A stretch of DNA of 64,000 nt from AV80 sp035536995 (GTDB lineage: Bacteria; Verrucomicrobiota; Verrucomicrobiia; Chthoniobacterales; UBA10450). A program made the position numbers and the translations under genes. Shown here in pieces: positions 19,810 through 28,532 of this stretch. How positions within the stretch are numbered: the stretch's first letter is position 1; every line of letters starts with the position of its first letter. Where the stretch lies: positions 11,505-75,504 of the forward strand of contig DATLNB010000025.1 of NCBI GenBank assembly GCA_035536995.1. The letters run 5' to 3'. The notes below the pieces were generated by a model, which did no database searches, was not told the origin of the DNA, and worked only from the letters and a program-made list of their open reading frames with translations.

Positions 19810-20412
19810 TTACATCCGGCCGCGGCGCTTGTAGAACTCGTACCGCGCCATGATCGAATCCACGTATTTCCGGGTCCCGGGGAAATCGATGGTCGCGAGA
19901 AAAGTCTTCGTTGTGACGGGCCTGGTGTCGTCGCCTCCGGCCCAGCGCAGGGCGCGGCTGGCACCGGCGTTGTACTCGGCAAGGGCAAACGGCACCGGGT
20001 CGGCCTGATTTTGCCAATGCCCGATGGCCCGCCGCAAATACCACGTGCCTGCCTCAACGTTCGTCTTCGGATCGAACAATTCTTCCACCCTGAAGTTCTC
20101 CTTCTTCGCTTCACGCGCCCATTCGCCGGCGGCTATTTCACTGACCTGCATGAGGCCGCGCTCGCCAGCGTTGCCGAACTTGTGGGAGTCGAACCGGCTT
20201 TCGCGCCAAATAACAGCCTTCACCAGCATTGGATCCACTTGATGCTCGGCCGCGACAGCGCGGATCAGGGCGTCATGTTGCTGGAACCGGGCCGGGCTGA
20301 TCCATTCATAGAGGGTGTAAACCGTATCGCCCGATCTCATCGACAGATACGCGAGGCCAGCCGCTCCCGCGAGGAACGCGCAAATCACTACCTTTAAAAG
20401 AAACCGCGCCAT
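19810..20412 (-). CDS. Lytic transglycosylase, SLT type
   Basis: 200 residues. An N-terminal signal anchor (about 5-25) places it in the periplasm. The lysozyme-like SLT fold shows catalytic Glu in VIWRESRFD, then GERGLMQVS and LAEYNAGASRAL. It cleaves peptidoglycan between MurNAc and GlcNAc to leave 1,6-anhydro ends. Length and motif order are those of short SLT enzymes (MltC/EmtA-like catalytic core). It is divergent from priA, with 91 bp between. Confidence 0.93.
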   Translation of the reverse strand: MARFLLKVVICAFLAGAAGLAYLSMRSGDTVYTLYEWISPARFQQHDALIRAVAAEHQVDPMLVKAVIWRESRFDSHKFGNAGERGLMQVSEIAAGEWAREAKKENFRVEELFDPKTNVEAGTWYLRRAIGHWQNQADPVPFALAEYNAGASRALRWAGGDDTRPVTTKTFLATIDFPGTRKYVDSIMARYEFYKRRGRM

Positions 20413-20503
20413 GACGTCGTGTTCGTGTTCGAAAAAGTTTCGTGGATAAGTAATCGAACACCAGCCGGAGCAACAGCACGATTACGATTTCGCCGGAAGC
20501 CAG

Positions 20504-22735
20504 ATGAACGAACCCTCCTACGCCCGCGTGGTCATCGATCGCGCCATCCACCGCGAGCTCGATTACCTCGTCCCGGAGATGCTCGCGGAGAAGGTCGGCA
20601 TCGGTTCGCGGGTCCGGGTGCCGTTCCGAGAAAGATCGGCGCTTGCGACCGTGGTCGCGCTGCTCGCGGAGACCAAAGCGAGCGGCATTCGTCCGATCGA
20701 AGCAGTGGTGGGCGATAAACCGGCCTTGAACCCGAAGCTGATCGAGCTCGGGCGATGGATGAGCGCTTATTATTGTTGTCCGATCGAGACGGTGATGCGG
20801 AGCCTGTTGCCGCAGGTCATTCGCCGCGCGGAGGTGGGTTGGAAGCGGCAGTTGTTCGTTTCAGCCGCAAAAGAGATCGTGCCGGAAGAGCTCGAGAAAT
20901 TGCGGCGCCGCGCGCCGCGCCAGGCAGAGCTGATGGAAGCGATCCTTAAGCTCGGGCGGCCCGCTCCGGCGGCGGATATACTGCGCAGCACTTCGCTCGA
21001 TAACCAAACGCTTCGGGCACTGGAAAAGCGCGGTTGGGTTTTGCTGCGCGAGGAAGCCGTGGCCCGCGATCCGCACGGCGCCGAGCAATTCATCGCTTCG
21101 GCGAGCCTCGACCTGAACTCCGAACAACAGGCGGCGCTCAGTGCGATCGAAGAAGCCTTGCAGGCCCCGAACCCGGCCAAACCGATCCTGCTGCACGGCG
21201 TGACGGGCAGCGGCAAAACCGAGATCTACCTCCAGGCGATCCATTCCACTCTCGGCCGAGGCAAGACCGCGATCGTCCTTGTCCCGGAGATTTCCCTGAC
21301 CCCTCAAACGGTTGAACGCTTCAAGAGCCGCTTCGCCGACGCACAAGACACGGTGGCCGTGTTGCACAGCCATCTTTCCGAAGGTGAGCGCCACGATGAA
21401 TGGCACAAAATCCATGGCGGCCGGGCCAGGATCGTGGTCGGCGCGCGGAGCGCAGTTTTTGCGCCGCTCGAGAACCTCGGCCTGATCGTGGTCGATGAAG
21501 AACACGAGACGTCCTACAAGCAGGAGGAAGCGCCGCGATATCATGCTCGCGACGTCGCTGTCGTCCGGGCGAAACTCGAAGGCTGCGTGGTCTTGCTCGG
21601 GACCGCGACGCCCTCACTCGAGAGCTATCACAACGCGGTCCAGGAAAAATACCGGCTGCTCAACCTCACTCAGCGGGTCGATAATTGTGAGATGCCGCTG
21701 ATCCGCATCGTCGATCTGCGGCTGGAGCGGCGGAAAGAAAAAGTCGCTGCGATTCTTTCCGAGAAACTGCGCGCTGCCATCACCGATCGGCTGGAGAAAC
21801 GCGAGCAGACGATCCTCTTCCTGAATCGGCGCGGATTCTCGACCTCGCTGTTGTGCAGCAATTGCGGCGAGGCGCGGGACTGCCCGAATTGCAGCGTCGC
21901 CCTTACCTTCCATCGGAGCATGGCGCGGCTCAGCTGCCATCTATGCGGGCACACTGCGGCGGTGCCTAAGAAATGCCCGGCCTGTTCCCACGACGCGCTC
22001 ATTTACGCCGGGTTCGGAACGGAGAAAGTGGAGGCCAACGTCGTTCATCTTTTCCCCGACGCGGCCGTGCGCCGGATGGATGCGGATTCGATGACGCGGA
22101 AAGATTCGTATCGGGAAACTCTGCACGCGTTCCGCAGTGGCAAGATCGATATCCTTGTCGGGACGCAGATGATCGCGAAAGGCCTTCATTTCCCGAATGT
22201 GACGCTGGTCGGGATCATCAACGCCGATCTGGCGCTTCATATGCCGGACTTCCGGGCGGGCGAACGGACATTTCAGCTCCTCACCCAGGTGGCGGGCCGG
22301 GCCGGGCGCGGCGAGACCCCCGGGGAAGTGTTCGTGCAAACCTACACGCCGTTCAGCCCGTCGATTCAATTCGCGCGGCACCACGATTTCGCGGGATATT
22401 TCCAACAGGAGCTGGAGTTCCGGGAACGGTGCGATTTCCCGCCACTGAACCACGTCATCCTGATCACGGTTCGTTCCCCGCACGAAGGCCGGGCCCAGCT
22501 TTCGGCCGAGACCATCGCGCGCCGGCTCAAGGAAGCATTGCCGCCCGAATTCATCCTGAATGCGCCGTCGCCCGCACCGCTCGAAAAGCTGCAGGGCCAC
22601 TTTCGTTTCCACATCCTGATGCGCGGATCCGCCATCGTCCGCCTGAGCCGGTTGGTCCGCGAGACGCTCGACAAGCTGCCGTTGCCCGAAGACGTCCATG
22701 CCGCAGTAGATGTCGATCCGTATCAGTTGTTGTAA
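20504..22735 (+). CDS. priA: Primosomal protein N', replication restart helicase
   Basis: 743 residues, family length. N-terminal 3'-DNA-binding domain (1-105), helicase core with Walker A GVTGSGKTE (about 232-240) and Walker B VDEEHE (about 330), TATPSLES, LNRRGFS, the zinc-binding insertion with paired Cys (CSNCGEARDCPNC, CHLCGH, CPAC; about 450-505), then GTQMIAKGLHFPNV and a C-terminal domain ending VDVDPYQLL. It reloads the replisome at stalled forks. A terminator follows 36 bp after the stop. Confidence 0.97.
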   Translation: MNEPSYARVVIDRAIHRELDYLVPEMLAEKVGIGSRVRVPFRERSALATVVALLAETKASGIRPIEAVVGDKPALNPKLIELGRWMSAYYCCPIETVMRSLLPQVIRRAEVGWKRQLFVSAAKEIVPEELEKLRRRAPRQAELMEAILKLGRPAPAADILRSTSLDNQTLRALEKRGWVLLREEAVARDPHGAEQFIASASLDLNSEQQAALSAIEEALQAPNPAKPILLHGVTGSGKTEIYLQAIHSTLGRGKTAIVLVPEISLTPQTVERFKSRFADAQDTVAVLHSHLSEGERHDEWHKIHGGRARIVVGARSAVFAPLENLGLIVVDEEHETSYKQEEAPRYHARDVAVVRAKLEGCVVLLGTATPSLESYHNAVQEKYRLLNLTQRVDNCEMPLIRIVDLRLERRKEKVAAILSEKLRAAITDRLEKREQTILFLNRRGFSTSLLCSNCGEARDCPNCSVALTFHRSMARLSCHLCGHTAAVPKKCPACSHDALIYAGFGTEKVEANVVHLFPDAAVRRMDADSMTRKDSYRETLHAFRSGKIDILVGTQMIAKGLHFPNVTLVGIINADLALHMPDFRAGERTFQLLTQVAGRAGRGETPGEVFVQTYTPFSPSIQFARHHDFAGYFQQELEFRERCDFPPLNHVILITVRSPHEGRAQLSAETIARRLKEALPPEFILNAPSPAPLEKLQGHFRFHILMRGSAIVRLSRLVRETLDKLPLPEDVHAAVDVDPYQLL

Positions 22736-22771
22736 CTGCGGGAAGGCAGAGGCGGAACTATCGGCGGCCCG

Positions 22772-22797
22772 AAAAAGGCGAAGTTACTCGCCTTTTT
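22772..22797. terminator. Rho-independent terminator after priA
   Basis: Stem AAAAAGGCGA / TCGCCTTTTT with loop AGTTAC; the T run follows directly. The A run on the left makes it potentially bidirectional. Its position argues for the ATG at 22823, not an earlier TTG, as the start of the next gene. Confidence 0.88.
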
Positions 22798-22822
22798 GTT
22801 GGGATCGCGATTTTATCGGCAG

Positions 22823-24445
22823 ATGCGTGTTTCTCCTAAGTTTCGCCCTCCAGAAATCGGAATTCTTTTGTTTTTGGGGATTGTCCTCTCGATTAGCGCA
22901 GCGCCAGATGCTGCTCCTGCCCCTTCTCCCACGGCCCCACCGGAGACTTCCGAAACGCCAACTCCGCCTACTCAGCCGGCGGAGACTCCGTCGAAAGCAG
23001 TCGAGATTTCCGTGGTCAAGATTTTCTCCACGGCGCGCTATCCGGATCTTTATAAGCCTTGGATGAGGCAGGCTCCGAGCGAGAGCTCGGGGAGCGGGGT
23101 GGTGATTGAAGGAAAGCGTATCCTGACCAATGCGCACGTCATCCGTTACGCCGGGCAGATTCAGGTGCAGGCAAGTCAATCCGGCGACAGGTTTTCTGCG
23201 ACCGTCGAAGCTGTCGCGCCCGGAATTGATCTGGCAGTCCTCAAGTTGGATGATGAGAAATTTTTTGCGTCGCATCCACCTCTGCCTCGGGCGCGCGACC
23301 TTCCCGACATAAAAGATGTAGTCACCGTCTACGGCTATCCGGAAGGAGGGACAAGCCTGGCGATCACGCGCGGGATTGTTTCGCGCATCGAGTTTGGCGG
23401 GTACAACTATCCGGTTGCGGGACTTAGAATTCAGATCGACGCGGCAGTGAACGCGGGAAATAGCGGCGGGCCGGCCGTGGTCGACAACAAGTTGGTCGGA
23501 ATCATCTTTAGTCGTTTAAACACGGCCGAAAATATCGGATACATCATCCCTTCGGAAGAAATCGAGCTGTTCCTCCAGGACATTGCGGATGGCCGCTACG
23601 ATGGAAAGCCGGCCCTGTTTGATGAGCTTCAGACCCTGGACAACCCGGCCCTCCGTCCCTACCTGAAGCTGCCTGAAGCCGCGCAGGGCACGCTGGTTCA
23701 CCGCCCAGCCAGCGACGCTCCCGACTACCCCCTGAAAGAATGGGATTTGATCACACGGATTGGCGACATCCCGGTGGACAACCAGGGTATGAGCAAACTC
23801 GGAGAGAACCTGCTCGTGCGCTTCTCGTATTTCGTCCAAAAAATTGCGCGCCAGGGCAAAGTGCCATTGACGATCGTTCGCGCCGGGAAGGAGATGCAAA
23901 TTGAGGTGCCGGTGTCATCGAGCTTCCCCCTGTTAAACCCTAGCCTGAGGGGGACGTTGCCTTCTTACTTCGTATATGGGCCGATTGCCTTTTCAGAGAG
24001 CACGGGGACGCTCCTGGTCGACTTTACCGAAGGGAAGAACGCCGCCGACTGGATCCTTGATCGTTGCTATGACGGTAACCCGATCCTGACCCGCGCCGGG
24101 GAACGCCCCGCTTTTCCGGACGAACGCCTGGTTTTCGTTTCGTCCCCATTTTTCCCGCACAAGGTGGCTCACGGATACTCGAATCCTGCGATCAGCGTTG
24201 TGAAAACGGTGAATGGAACTGCGATCAAGAACCTTGCGCACCTCGTGCAGGTGTTGCGGGATCTCAAGGACGAGTTCGTTGTTTTTGCCTTCGATAGGAA
24301 AACCGGCGGGGAAACAATGGTATTTCCGCGGGCAGAAATGGTGGCGGCAACCGAAGAGATCCTGACCGATAACGGTGTGCGCAGTCAGGGGTCACCGCAT
24401 CTCCTGAGCATCTGGAACGCGAAGCCGCTCGGGCCCACGAAGTGA
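22823..24445 (+). CDS. Deg/HtrA-type serine protease
   Basis: 540 residues from the ATG at 22823. Signal segment (about 12-30), then a Pro/Thr-rich linker, then a trypsin-like domain with triad His105 (TNAHVI), Asp136 (GIDLAVLKL) and Ser214 (GNSGGP). PDZ-like segments follow (around 300-360, LITRIGDIPVDNQG; and 455-505). The long C-terminal part resembles plant DEG9-like proteases more than short DegP/DegQ. It probably degrades or checks misfolded envelope proteins. Single gene between a terminator and a RAYT/repeat region. Confidence 0.9.
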   Translation: MRVSPKFRPPEIGILLFLGIVLSISAAPDAAPAPSPTAPPETSETPTPPTQPAETPSKAVEISVVKIFSTARYPDLYKPWMRQAPSESSGSGVVIEGKRILTNAHVIRYAGQIQVQASQSGDRFSATVEAVAPGIDLAVLKLDDEKFFASHPPLPRARDLPDIKDVVTVYGYPEGGTSLAITRGIVSRIEFGGYNYPVAGLRIQIDAAVNAGNSGGPAVVDNKLVGIIFSRLNTAENIGYIIPSEEIELFLQDIADGRYDGKPALFDELQTLDNPALRPYLKLPEAAQGTLVHRPASDAPDYPLKEWDLITRIGDIPVDNQGMSKLGENLLVRFSYFVQKIARQGKVPLTIVRAGKEMQIEVPVSSSFPLLNPSLRGTLPSYFVYGPIAFSESTGTLLVDFTEGKNAADWILDRCYDGNPILTRAGERPAFPDERLVFVSSPFFPHKVAHGYSNPAISVVKTVNGTAIKNLAHLVQVLRDLKDEFVVFAFDRKTGGETMVFPRAEMVAATEEILTDNGVRSQGSPHLLSIWNAKPLGPTK

Positions 24446-24480
24446 GTTACGCGCAGGGTGAAGCGCCGGCTTCCCCCAAC

Positions 24481-24508
24481 GCTTCGCATAGCGAAGCGGC
24501 TACAGAAG
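24481..24508. repeat. Family A REP single copy beside the RAYT gene
   Basis: GCTTCGCATAGCGAAGC palindrome followed by GGCTACAGAAGAAG, 4 bases from the RAYT stop codon side. RAYT genes are typically bordered by their own REP sequence. Confidence 0.85.
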
Positions 24509-24512
24509 AAGC

Positions 24513-25016
24513 TCAAACCCGGTCGATCCGGACTATTTCACCCGCGTAAGGCCAGTCGTCAGCGTTTGCGACGAATCCGGCGCGCGCCGGGTTCTCGCGG
24601 ACATAATTCCACTTTTGTGCGTAGCTTTCATCGCTCCGTAGAACGTGATCAAAGAACCCGCGCTGCCAAAGGGTATTCTTCTGTAGCCGTCGCCCTCCGG
24701 GCGACGCAGGGTTGCGGTGTCTCGCCGATTCCACGTGCTTTTCCAAATGGCGCTTCAGCGATCCCATCCATCTTCCCAATTCAAAATTGTCCGGGCCACA
24801 GACGAAGAGATGCATATGATCCGGCATGATAACGTAGCGACCGACCGCTATGTTGTGGGCGGAGTATGCTCGCAGCGAGAATTGGGTAAAGGCGTTGTGA
24901 ACTTGTGGCGTAGCTAACATTGGTTTTCGCCGATAAGTGCAGCCTGTTACAAAATAAACGGGGTTATTCGAGAAGATCGGCGAAAGCCGCGGTGGGACTC
25001 TGGGAAACACGTGCAT
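24513..25016 (-). CDS. REP-associated tyrosine transposase (RAYT) with internal repeat
   Basis: 167 residues of the Y1 HUH superfamily. The HUH motif MPDHMHLF gives His67 and His69; the catalytic Tyr138 is in WNYVRENPARAGF; WQRGFFDHVLRSDESY is the conserved RAYT block. Unlike relatives, about 20 residues (roughly 96-115, including NPASPGGRRLQKN) separate the helix before it; that DNA is a family A palindrome. Family A copies border the gene on both sides, so this is the likely mobiliser of family A. All catalytic residues remain, so activity is possible. Confidence 0.9.
   Translation of the reverse strand: MHVFPRVPPRLSPIFSNNPVYFVTGCTYRRKPMLATPQVHNAFTQFSLRAYSAHNIAVGRYVIMPDHMHLFVCGPDNFELGRWMGSLKRHLEKHVESARHRNPASPGGRRLQKNTLWQRGFFDHVLRSDESYAQKWNYVRENPARAGFVANADDWPYAGEIVRIDRV
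24675..24717. repeat. Family A palindrome inside the RAYT coding sequence
   Basis: TTCTTCTGTAGCC followed by GTCGCCCTCCGGGCGAC. It is read in frame on the minus strand as ASPGGRRLQKN. It matches the GTCGCCC variant stem of family A seen at 43071 and 11140. Confidence 0.82.
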
Positions 25017-25094
25017 TCAGGGGGTAACCAAAACATAAGCCAGCGGCGCTTGGACGGTAAAGCCACGCTTCGCATTGCGCAGGCCGCACGTGTT

Positions 25095-25186
25095 CTTCTG
25101 TAGCAGCCGCCCTGTGGGCGGCTCAACGGCTAAGGTGAAGCGCGCGTTTCCCCCCAACGCTTCGCACAGCGAAGCGGCTACAGAAG
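25095..25186. repeat. Family A REP pair, tandem copy 1
   Basis: CTTCTGTAGCAGCCGCCCTG (stem GCCGCCCTGTGGGCGGC) at left, mirrored GCTTCGCACAGCGAAGCGGC and CTACAGAAG at right. Confidence 0.88.
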
Positions 25187-25242
25187 ATGGTAAGGGAACG
25201 ACGGGGCCCCCAGTCTCGGTCATTGGGCAGGCCGCGCGTGTT

Positions 25243-25333
25243 CTTCTGTAGCAGCCGCCCTGTGGGCGGCTCAACGCCTAAGGTGAAGCGCGGGCTTCCC
25301 CCAACGCTTCGCACAGCGAAGCGGCTACAGAAG
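25243..25333. repeat. Family A REP pair, tandem copy 2
   Basis: Nearly the same as copy 1, differing at a few bases (for example AACGCCTAAGG against AACGGCTAAGG). The near-identity suggests recent duplication. Confidence 0.88.
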
Positions 25334-25407
25334 ATCGCAGCGACGACTTTTCTGATCCGACCCGGCCGTTGCTTATTGCGCTATTTCGTCTACCTCTAAA
25401 GGCCCGT

Positions 25408-26529
25408 ATGCGCTTCTCACGATGTATCTTGCTCGCCGTCGCCACCGCGCTCGTTCTGTCCGGTTGCCGTAAAAATGCGGACACTGGCGGGGCGTCCAAC
25501 AAAATCCGGGTCGGCTACATTGGGCTGACCTGCGAGGCACCGATCTTCACCGCGGTTGAGAAGGGTTTTTTCAAGGAGGAAGGCCTCGAAGTTGACCTGG
25601 TGAAATGCGAATGGGCGAACTACAAGGACGTGCTCGCTCTCGGGGGCTACGACATTACCCATCACCTGGTGATGTATTTTCTTAAGCCGATTGAACAAGG
25701 GCTCGATGTCCGGTTCACGGCAGGAATCCACAAAGGCTGTCTCCGGGTCCAGGCTTCGAGCAAAGGCGACATCCGGACCGTTCAGGACCTCCGCGGAAAA
25801 CGGATCGGCGTTCCGGGAATGGGGACCCCGCCATTTATTTTCGCGAATCGCGTCCTCGGAGCCAATGGGCTCGACGCGAGTAAAGACGTGAGCTGGCGCG
25901 TGTTCCCGGCCGGTGAACTTGGCCTTGCCTTGGACAAAGGCGAAGTGGATGCCGTGGCGGACTCCGAACCCATCGGAAGCCTGCTCCTGGCGGATGGAAA
26001 AGTCAGGAACATCGCGGACCAGGCCGCGGACATGCCGTATAAGGACGAATATTGCTGCGCCGTGATCGTGAATGGCAAATATCTTTCCGGTCATCCGAAG
26101 GAAACAGCGGCCGCGACCCGGGCGCTTCTCAAAGGCGCGAAGTGGGTCGAAGCAAATCCGGCTGCGGCTGCGCGCCTCTCCGTTGAGAAGAAATATCTCG
26201 CCTCCAACCCGGAGTTGAACACCGTCGCGATCTCGCATCTGCGTTACGTGCCGAGCGTCTCCGGCGCCGATAAGGCGGTAAAGTCGGCCGCTGCGGAAAT
26301 GAAAGTCGCCGGGATGCTGAACCCGAGCACCGATGTTCCGGCGTTAGCCGCGAAAGCCTTCGTCCATCTCGATGGTGTGTCAGACACCTGGCTGGAAACG
26401 TTGGAAGTGGAAAAGGTTGCAGGCGGGCAGGTGCCGCCCGACCAGGATATCCGCCTGTATGCGGAGCTGATTCTCTCCGAGACGGAAGACTCATGTTGCA
26501 AGAAGCCGGTCGTCGCGTCCCAGAAATAA
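25408..26529 (+). CDS. ABC transporter substrate-binding lipoprotein, NitT/TauT type
   Basis: 373 residues from the ATG at 25408, which starts a lipoprotein signal (lipobox LVLSGC). The fold is of the SsuA/NrtA/THI5-like class (KIRVGYIGLT, EKGFFKEEGLEVDLV, DLRGKRIGVPGMGTP). It should bind a small substrate outside the inner membrane and deliver it to the permease. It has several extra Cys (GLTCEAP, VKCEWANYKD, HKGCLRV, EYCCAV, DSCCKK), unusual for a periplasmic binder. The gene overlaps the permease by 37 bp. Substrate unknown. Confidence 0.88.
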   Translation: MRFSRCILLAVATALVLSGCRKNADTGGASNKIRVGYIGLTCEAPIFTAVEKGFFKEEGLEVDLVKCEWANYKDVLALGGYDITHHLVMYFLKPIEQGLDVRFTAGIHKGCLRVQASSKGDIRTVQDLRGKRIGVPGMGTPPFIFANRVLGANGLDASKDVSWRVFPAGELGLALDKGEVDAVADSEPIGSLLLADGKVRNIADQAADMPYKDEYCCAVIVNGKYLSGHPKETAAATRALLKGAKWVEANPAAAARLSVEKKYLASNPELNTVAISHLRYVPSVSGADKAVKSAAAEMKVAGMLNPSTDVPALAAKAFVHLDGVSDTWLETLEVEKVAGGQVPPDQDIRLYAELILSETEDSCCKKPVVASQK

Positions 26530-27524
26530 ACCAGGGCCGAAGCGACGCGACGCTGGCGGATGTTGCGCCCAGACAGCCGGTCCGAAGATGGCGAACCTGG
26601 CTGCCCGTCCCGGTGGCAACTTTGATCTGTCTCGCGGTCCATTGGTTTGCGTCCAAATCGGAGCCGCCTGCTGAGACGCAATCTTACTTCGTCTTTCTTT
26701 GGAGCTTTCTTGGCGTGGCAATGATCCTCGCCGCCGTGCAAACAAAGCTGCCCGCTCTCCGCCATTGGATGCGCGAGATGGGGCCAATCTTCGCCGCAGC
26801 TCTGCTCTTCCTTGCTAGCTGGGAGTTGATCACCTCTGGTTTCCGCTGGCTGCCGATGCCTTATTTCCCAGGTCCGGCCGGCGTGTTCCAGAGCCTGATC
26901 AACGATCGCGCTCTTCTCTTCGACAGCACCTGGCATTCGTTGATTCTCCTCCTCAGCGGATATGCGCTCGGCGTCACCGCCGGCCTGATCAGCGGAATCT
27001 GCATCGGCTGGTCGCAACCAGTCCGCTACTGGGGAATGCCGATCCTCAAAATAGTAGGACCGATACCGGCGACGGCCTGGATTCCCCTGGCCATGGTCGT
27101 TTCGCCATCGGCAATAATTTCCGCGGCCAGCCTGATCGCGCTCGCGGTCTGGTTCCCGGTGACGATGCTGACCGCGTCCGGGATTTCGAACACCCGCGCA
27201 TCGTATCTCGACGTAGCCCGCACCCTGGGCGCCGGGCGAGGCTACCTGATTTTCCGAGTCGCGATCCCGGCCGCATTGCCCAGCATCTTTATCGGTTTGT
27301 TCATGGGGCTCGGCGCGTCGTTTCTGACCCTGGTCGTGGCCGAGACTGTCGGGGTTAAGTCAGGGCTGGGATGGTATGTGAGCTGGGCCCAGGGCTGGGC
27401 TGAATACGGAAAAGTTTTTGCGGCGCTGGTTATCATGGCGGCCTTTTTCTCAACCATCATGACGGTGCTCTTCAAGGTGCGCGATCGGGTCCTGGTTTGG
27501 CAGAAGGGCGTCATTAAATGGTAA
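26493..27524 (+). CDS. ABC transporter permease, NitT/TauT type
   Basis: 343 residues. An N-terminal extension with two predicted helices (about 38-52 and 66-83) precedes the BPD_transp_1 core of about six helices (98-330). The EAA loop region is ARTLGAGRGYLIFRVAIPAA. It overlaps both neighbours (37 bp upstream, 7 bp downstream), so the three-gene operon is translationally coupled. It forms the membrane channel for the substrate delivered by the lipoprotein. Confidence 0.9.
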   Translation: MLQEAGRRVPEINQGRSDATLADVAPRQPVRRWRTWLPVPVATLICLAVHWFASKSEPPAETQSYFVFLWSFLGVAMILAAVQTKLPALRHWMREMGPIFAAALLFLASWELITSGFRWLPMPYFPGPAGVFQSLINDRALLFDSTWHSLILLLSGYALGVTAGLISGICIGWSQPVRYWGMPILKIVGPIPATAWIPLAMVVSPSAIISAASLIALAVWFPVTMLTASGISNTRASYLDVARTLGAGRGYLIFRVAIPAALPSIFIGLFMGLGASFLTLVVAETVGVKSGLGWYVSWAQGWAEYGKVFAALVIMAAFFSTIMTVLFKVRDRVLVWQKGVIKW

Positions 27525-28312
27525 CCGCCGGTCCTGCCGAAGCGTCCTCGCTCCGAATCAACGACGTCAGGAAAAGTTTTCCCGCGCCGGACGATTCGGG
27601 AACGCGCCGGCCCGCGCTGGACGGGATTTCTCTTTTGATCGAGCCGGGCGAGTTGGTTTCGCTGGTTGGACCAAGCGGGTGCGGCAAGTCCACCCTGCTC
27701 CGTCTCGTTGCCGGCCTGGATTCGCCGGATTCCGGTGAATTGCTGGTCGGCGCGGAAAAGATCAGTGAGCCGAACGCGGAACGCGGCCTCGTTTTCCAGG
27801 ACCCGAATTTGTTTCCGTGGCTGACGGTTCGCCGGAACATTGAAGCGGGCCTCGTCGCCCGGCACGTCCTGCAGGAACGACGACACGAGGTGGACGAGTT
27901 CATGCGGCTTGTCGGGCTCGAGAGTTTCGCGGATGCCTATCCGCATCATCTTTCCGGCGGAATGGCGCAACGCGCCGCTCTTGCCCGCGCTCTGATTAAT
28001 CATCCCAAGGTACTTCTGCTGGATGAGCCACTCGGCGCGCTCGACGCATTCACCCGGATGCGGATGCAGGATGAGGTTCTCCGAATTTGGCAGGCGCGCG
28101 GCACAACAATGTTGCTCGTGACTCATGACATCGATGAAGCGATCTACATGAGCGATCGGATTGTCATCATGACCCAACGCCCCGGCCGTATCGAACGGAC
28201 CATCCCCGTGAAGCTGGACCGTCCGCGCGATCGGAGCAGCGCCGATTTTTTGCAACTGCGCGGAGAGATTCTGGAACTGCTGCACTTTGCGGGAGGCGCG
28301 AGCCGGCTGTAG
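27518..28312 (+). CDS. ABC transporter ATP-binding protein, NitT/TauT type
   Basis: 264 residues. Walker A GPSGCGKST, Q-loop FQDPNLFPW, signature LSGGMAQR, Walker B LLLDEPLGALD and H-loop LLVTHDIDEA are all present, so it is a working ATPase. It powers the preceding permease. The stop codon (CTG TAG CCG) marks the start of a repeat block that fills the next 140 bases. Confidence 0.93.
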   Translation: MVTAGPAEASSLRINDVRKSFPAPDDSGTRRPALDGISLLIEPGELVSLVGPSGCGKSTLLRLVAGLDSPDSGELLVGAEKISEPNAERGLVFQDPNLFPWLTVRRNIEAGLVARHVLQERRHEVDEFMRLVGLESFADAYPHHLSGGMAQRAALARALINHPKVLLLDEPLGALDAFTRMRMQDEVLRIWQARGTTMLLVTHDIDEAIYMSDRIVIMTQRPGRIERTIPVKLDRPRDRSSADFLQLRGEILELLHFAGGASRL

Positions 28313-28315
28313 CCG

Positions 28316-28452
28316 GAAGCTCCAAATTCAAAGCACCAGGCTCCTGAGAACCATCAAGTTCCAAGCTCCAAACGAGAGGTCTCAAGACGAACCTCGCCAA
28401 GCGTTTGATGTTTGGTGCTTCCCTGGAGCTTAGTGCTCGGAATTTGGATTTT
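28316..28452. repeat. Inverted repeat block, GCTCCAAATTC family
   Basis: Left units AAGCTCCAAATTC, AGCACCAGGCTCC and AAGCTCCAAAC; right units GTTTGATGTTTGGTGC and GGAATTTGGATTTT. Same family as 4100-4246 and 13969-14083. It separates the ABC operon from the redox module. Confidence 0.75.
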
Positions 28453-28532
28453 ATCGCCGGGTCGATTGGCGGCGCCGAAACGGAATTACGCTTCCACCTG
28501 CACTCCGCTCCCGCATATCATTCCCGGGCGCG

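Larger units (their letters stand above)
25017..25407. other. Gene-free stretch with two near-identical family A REP pairs
   Basis: 391 bases upstream of the RAYT gene. No protein gene is supported. It holds two REP pairs (25095-25186 and 25243-25333) set about 147 bases apart with shared flanks (CAGGCCGC, CGTGTTCTTCTGTAGCAGCC), a tandem duplication. It also must hold promoters for the RAYT and for the ABC operon; none was recognised with confidence. Confidence 0.8.

Noticed and set aside
19677..20114. Longer PolX N-terminus
   Set aside because: It overlaps the lytic transglycosylase gene in another frame and a REP pair; PolX homology starts at the Met at 19676.
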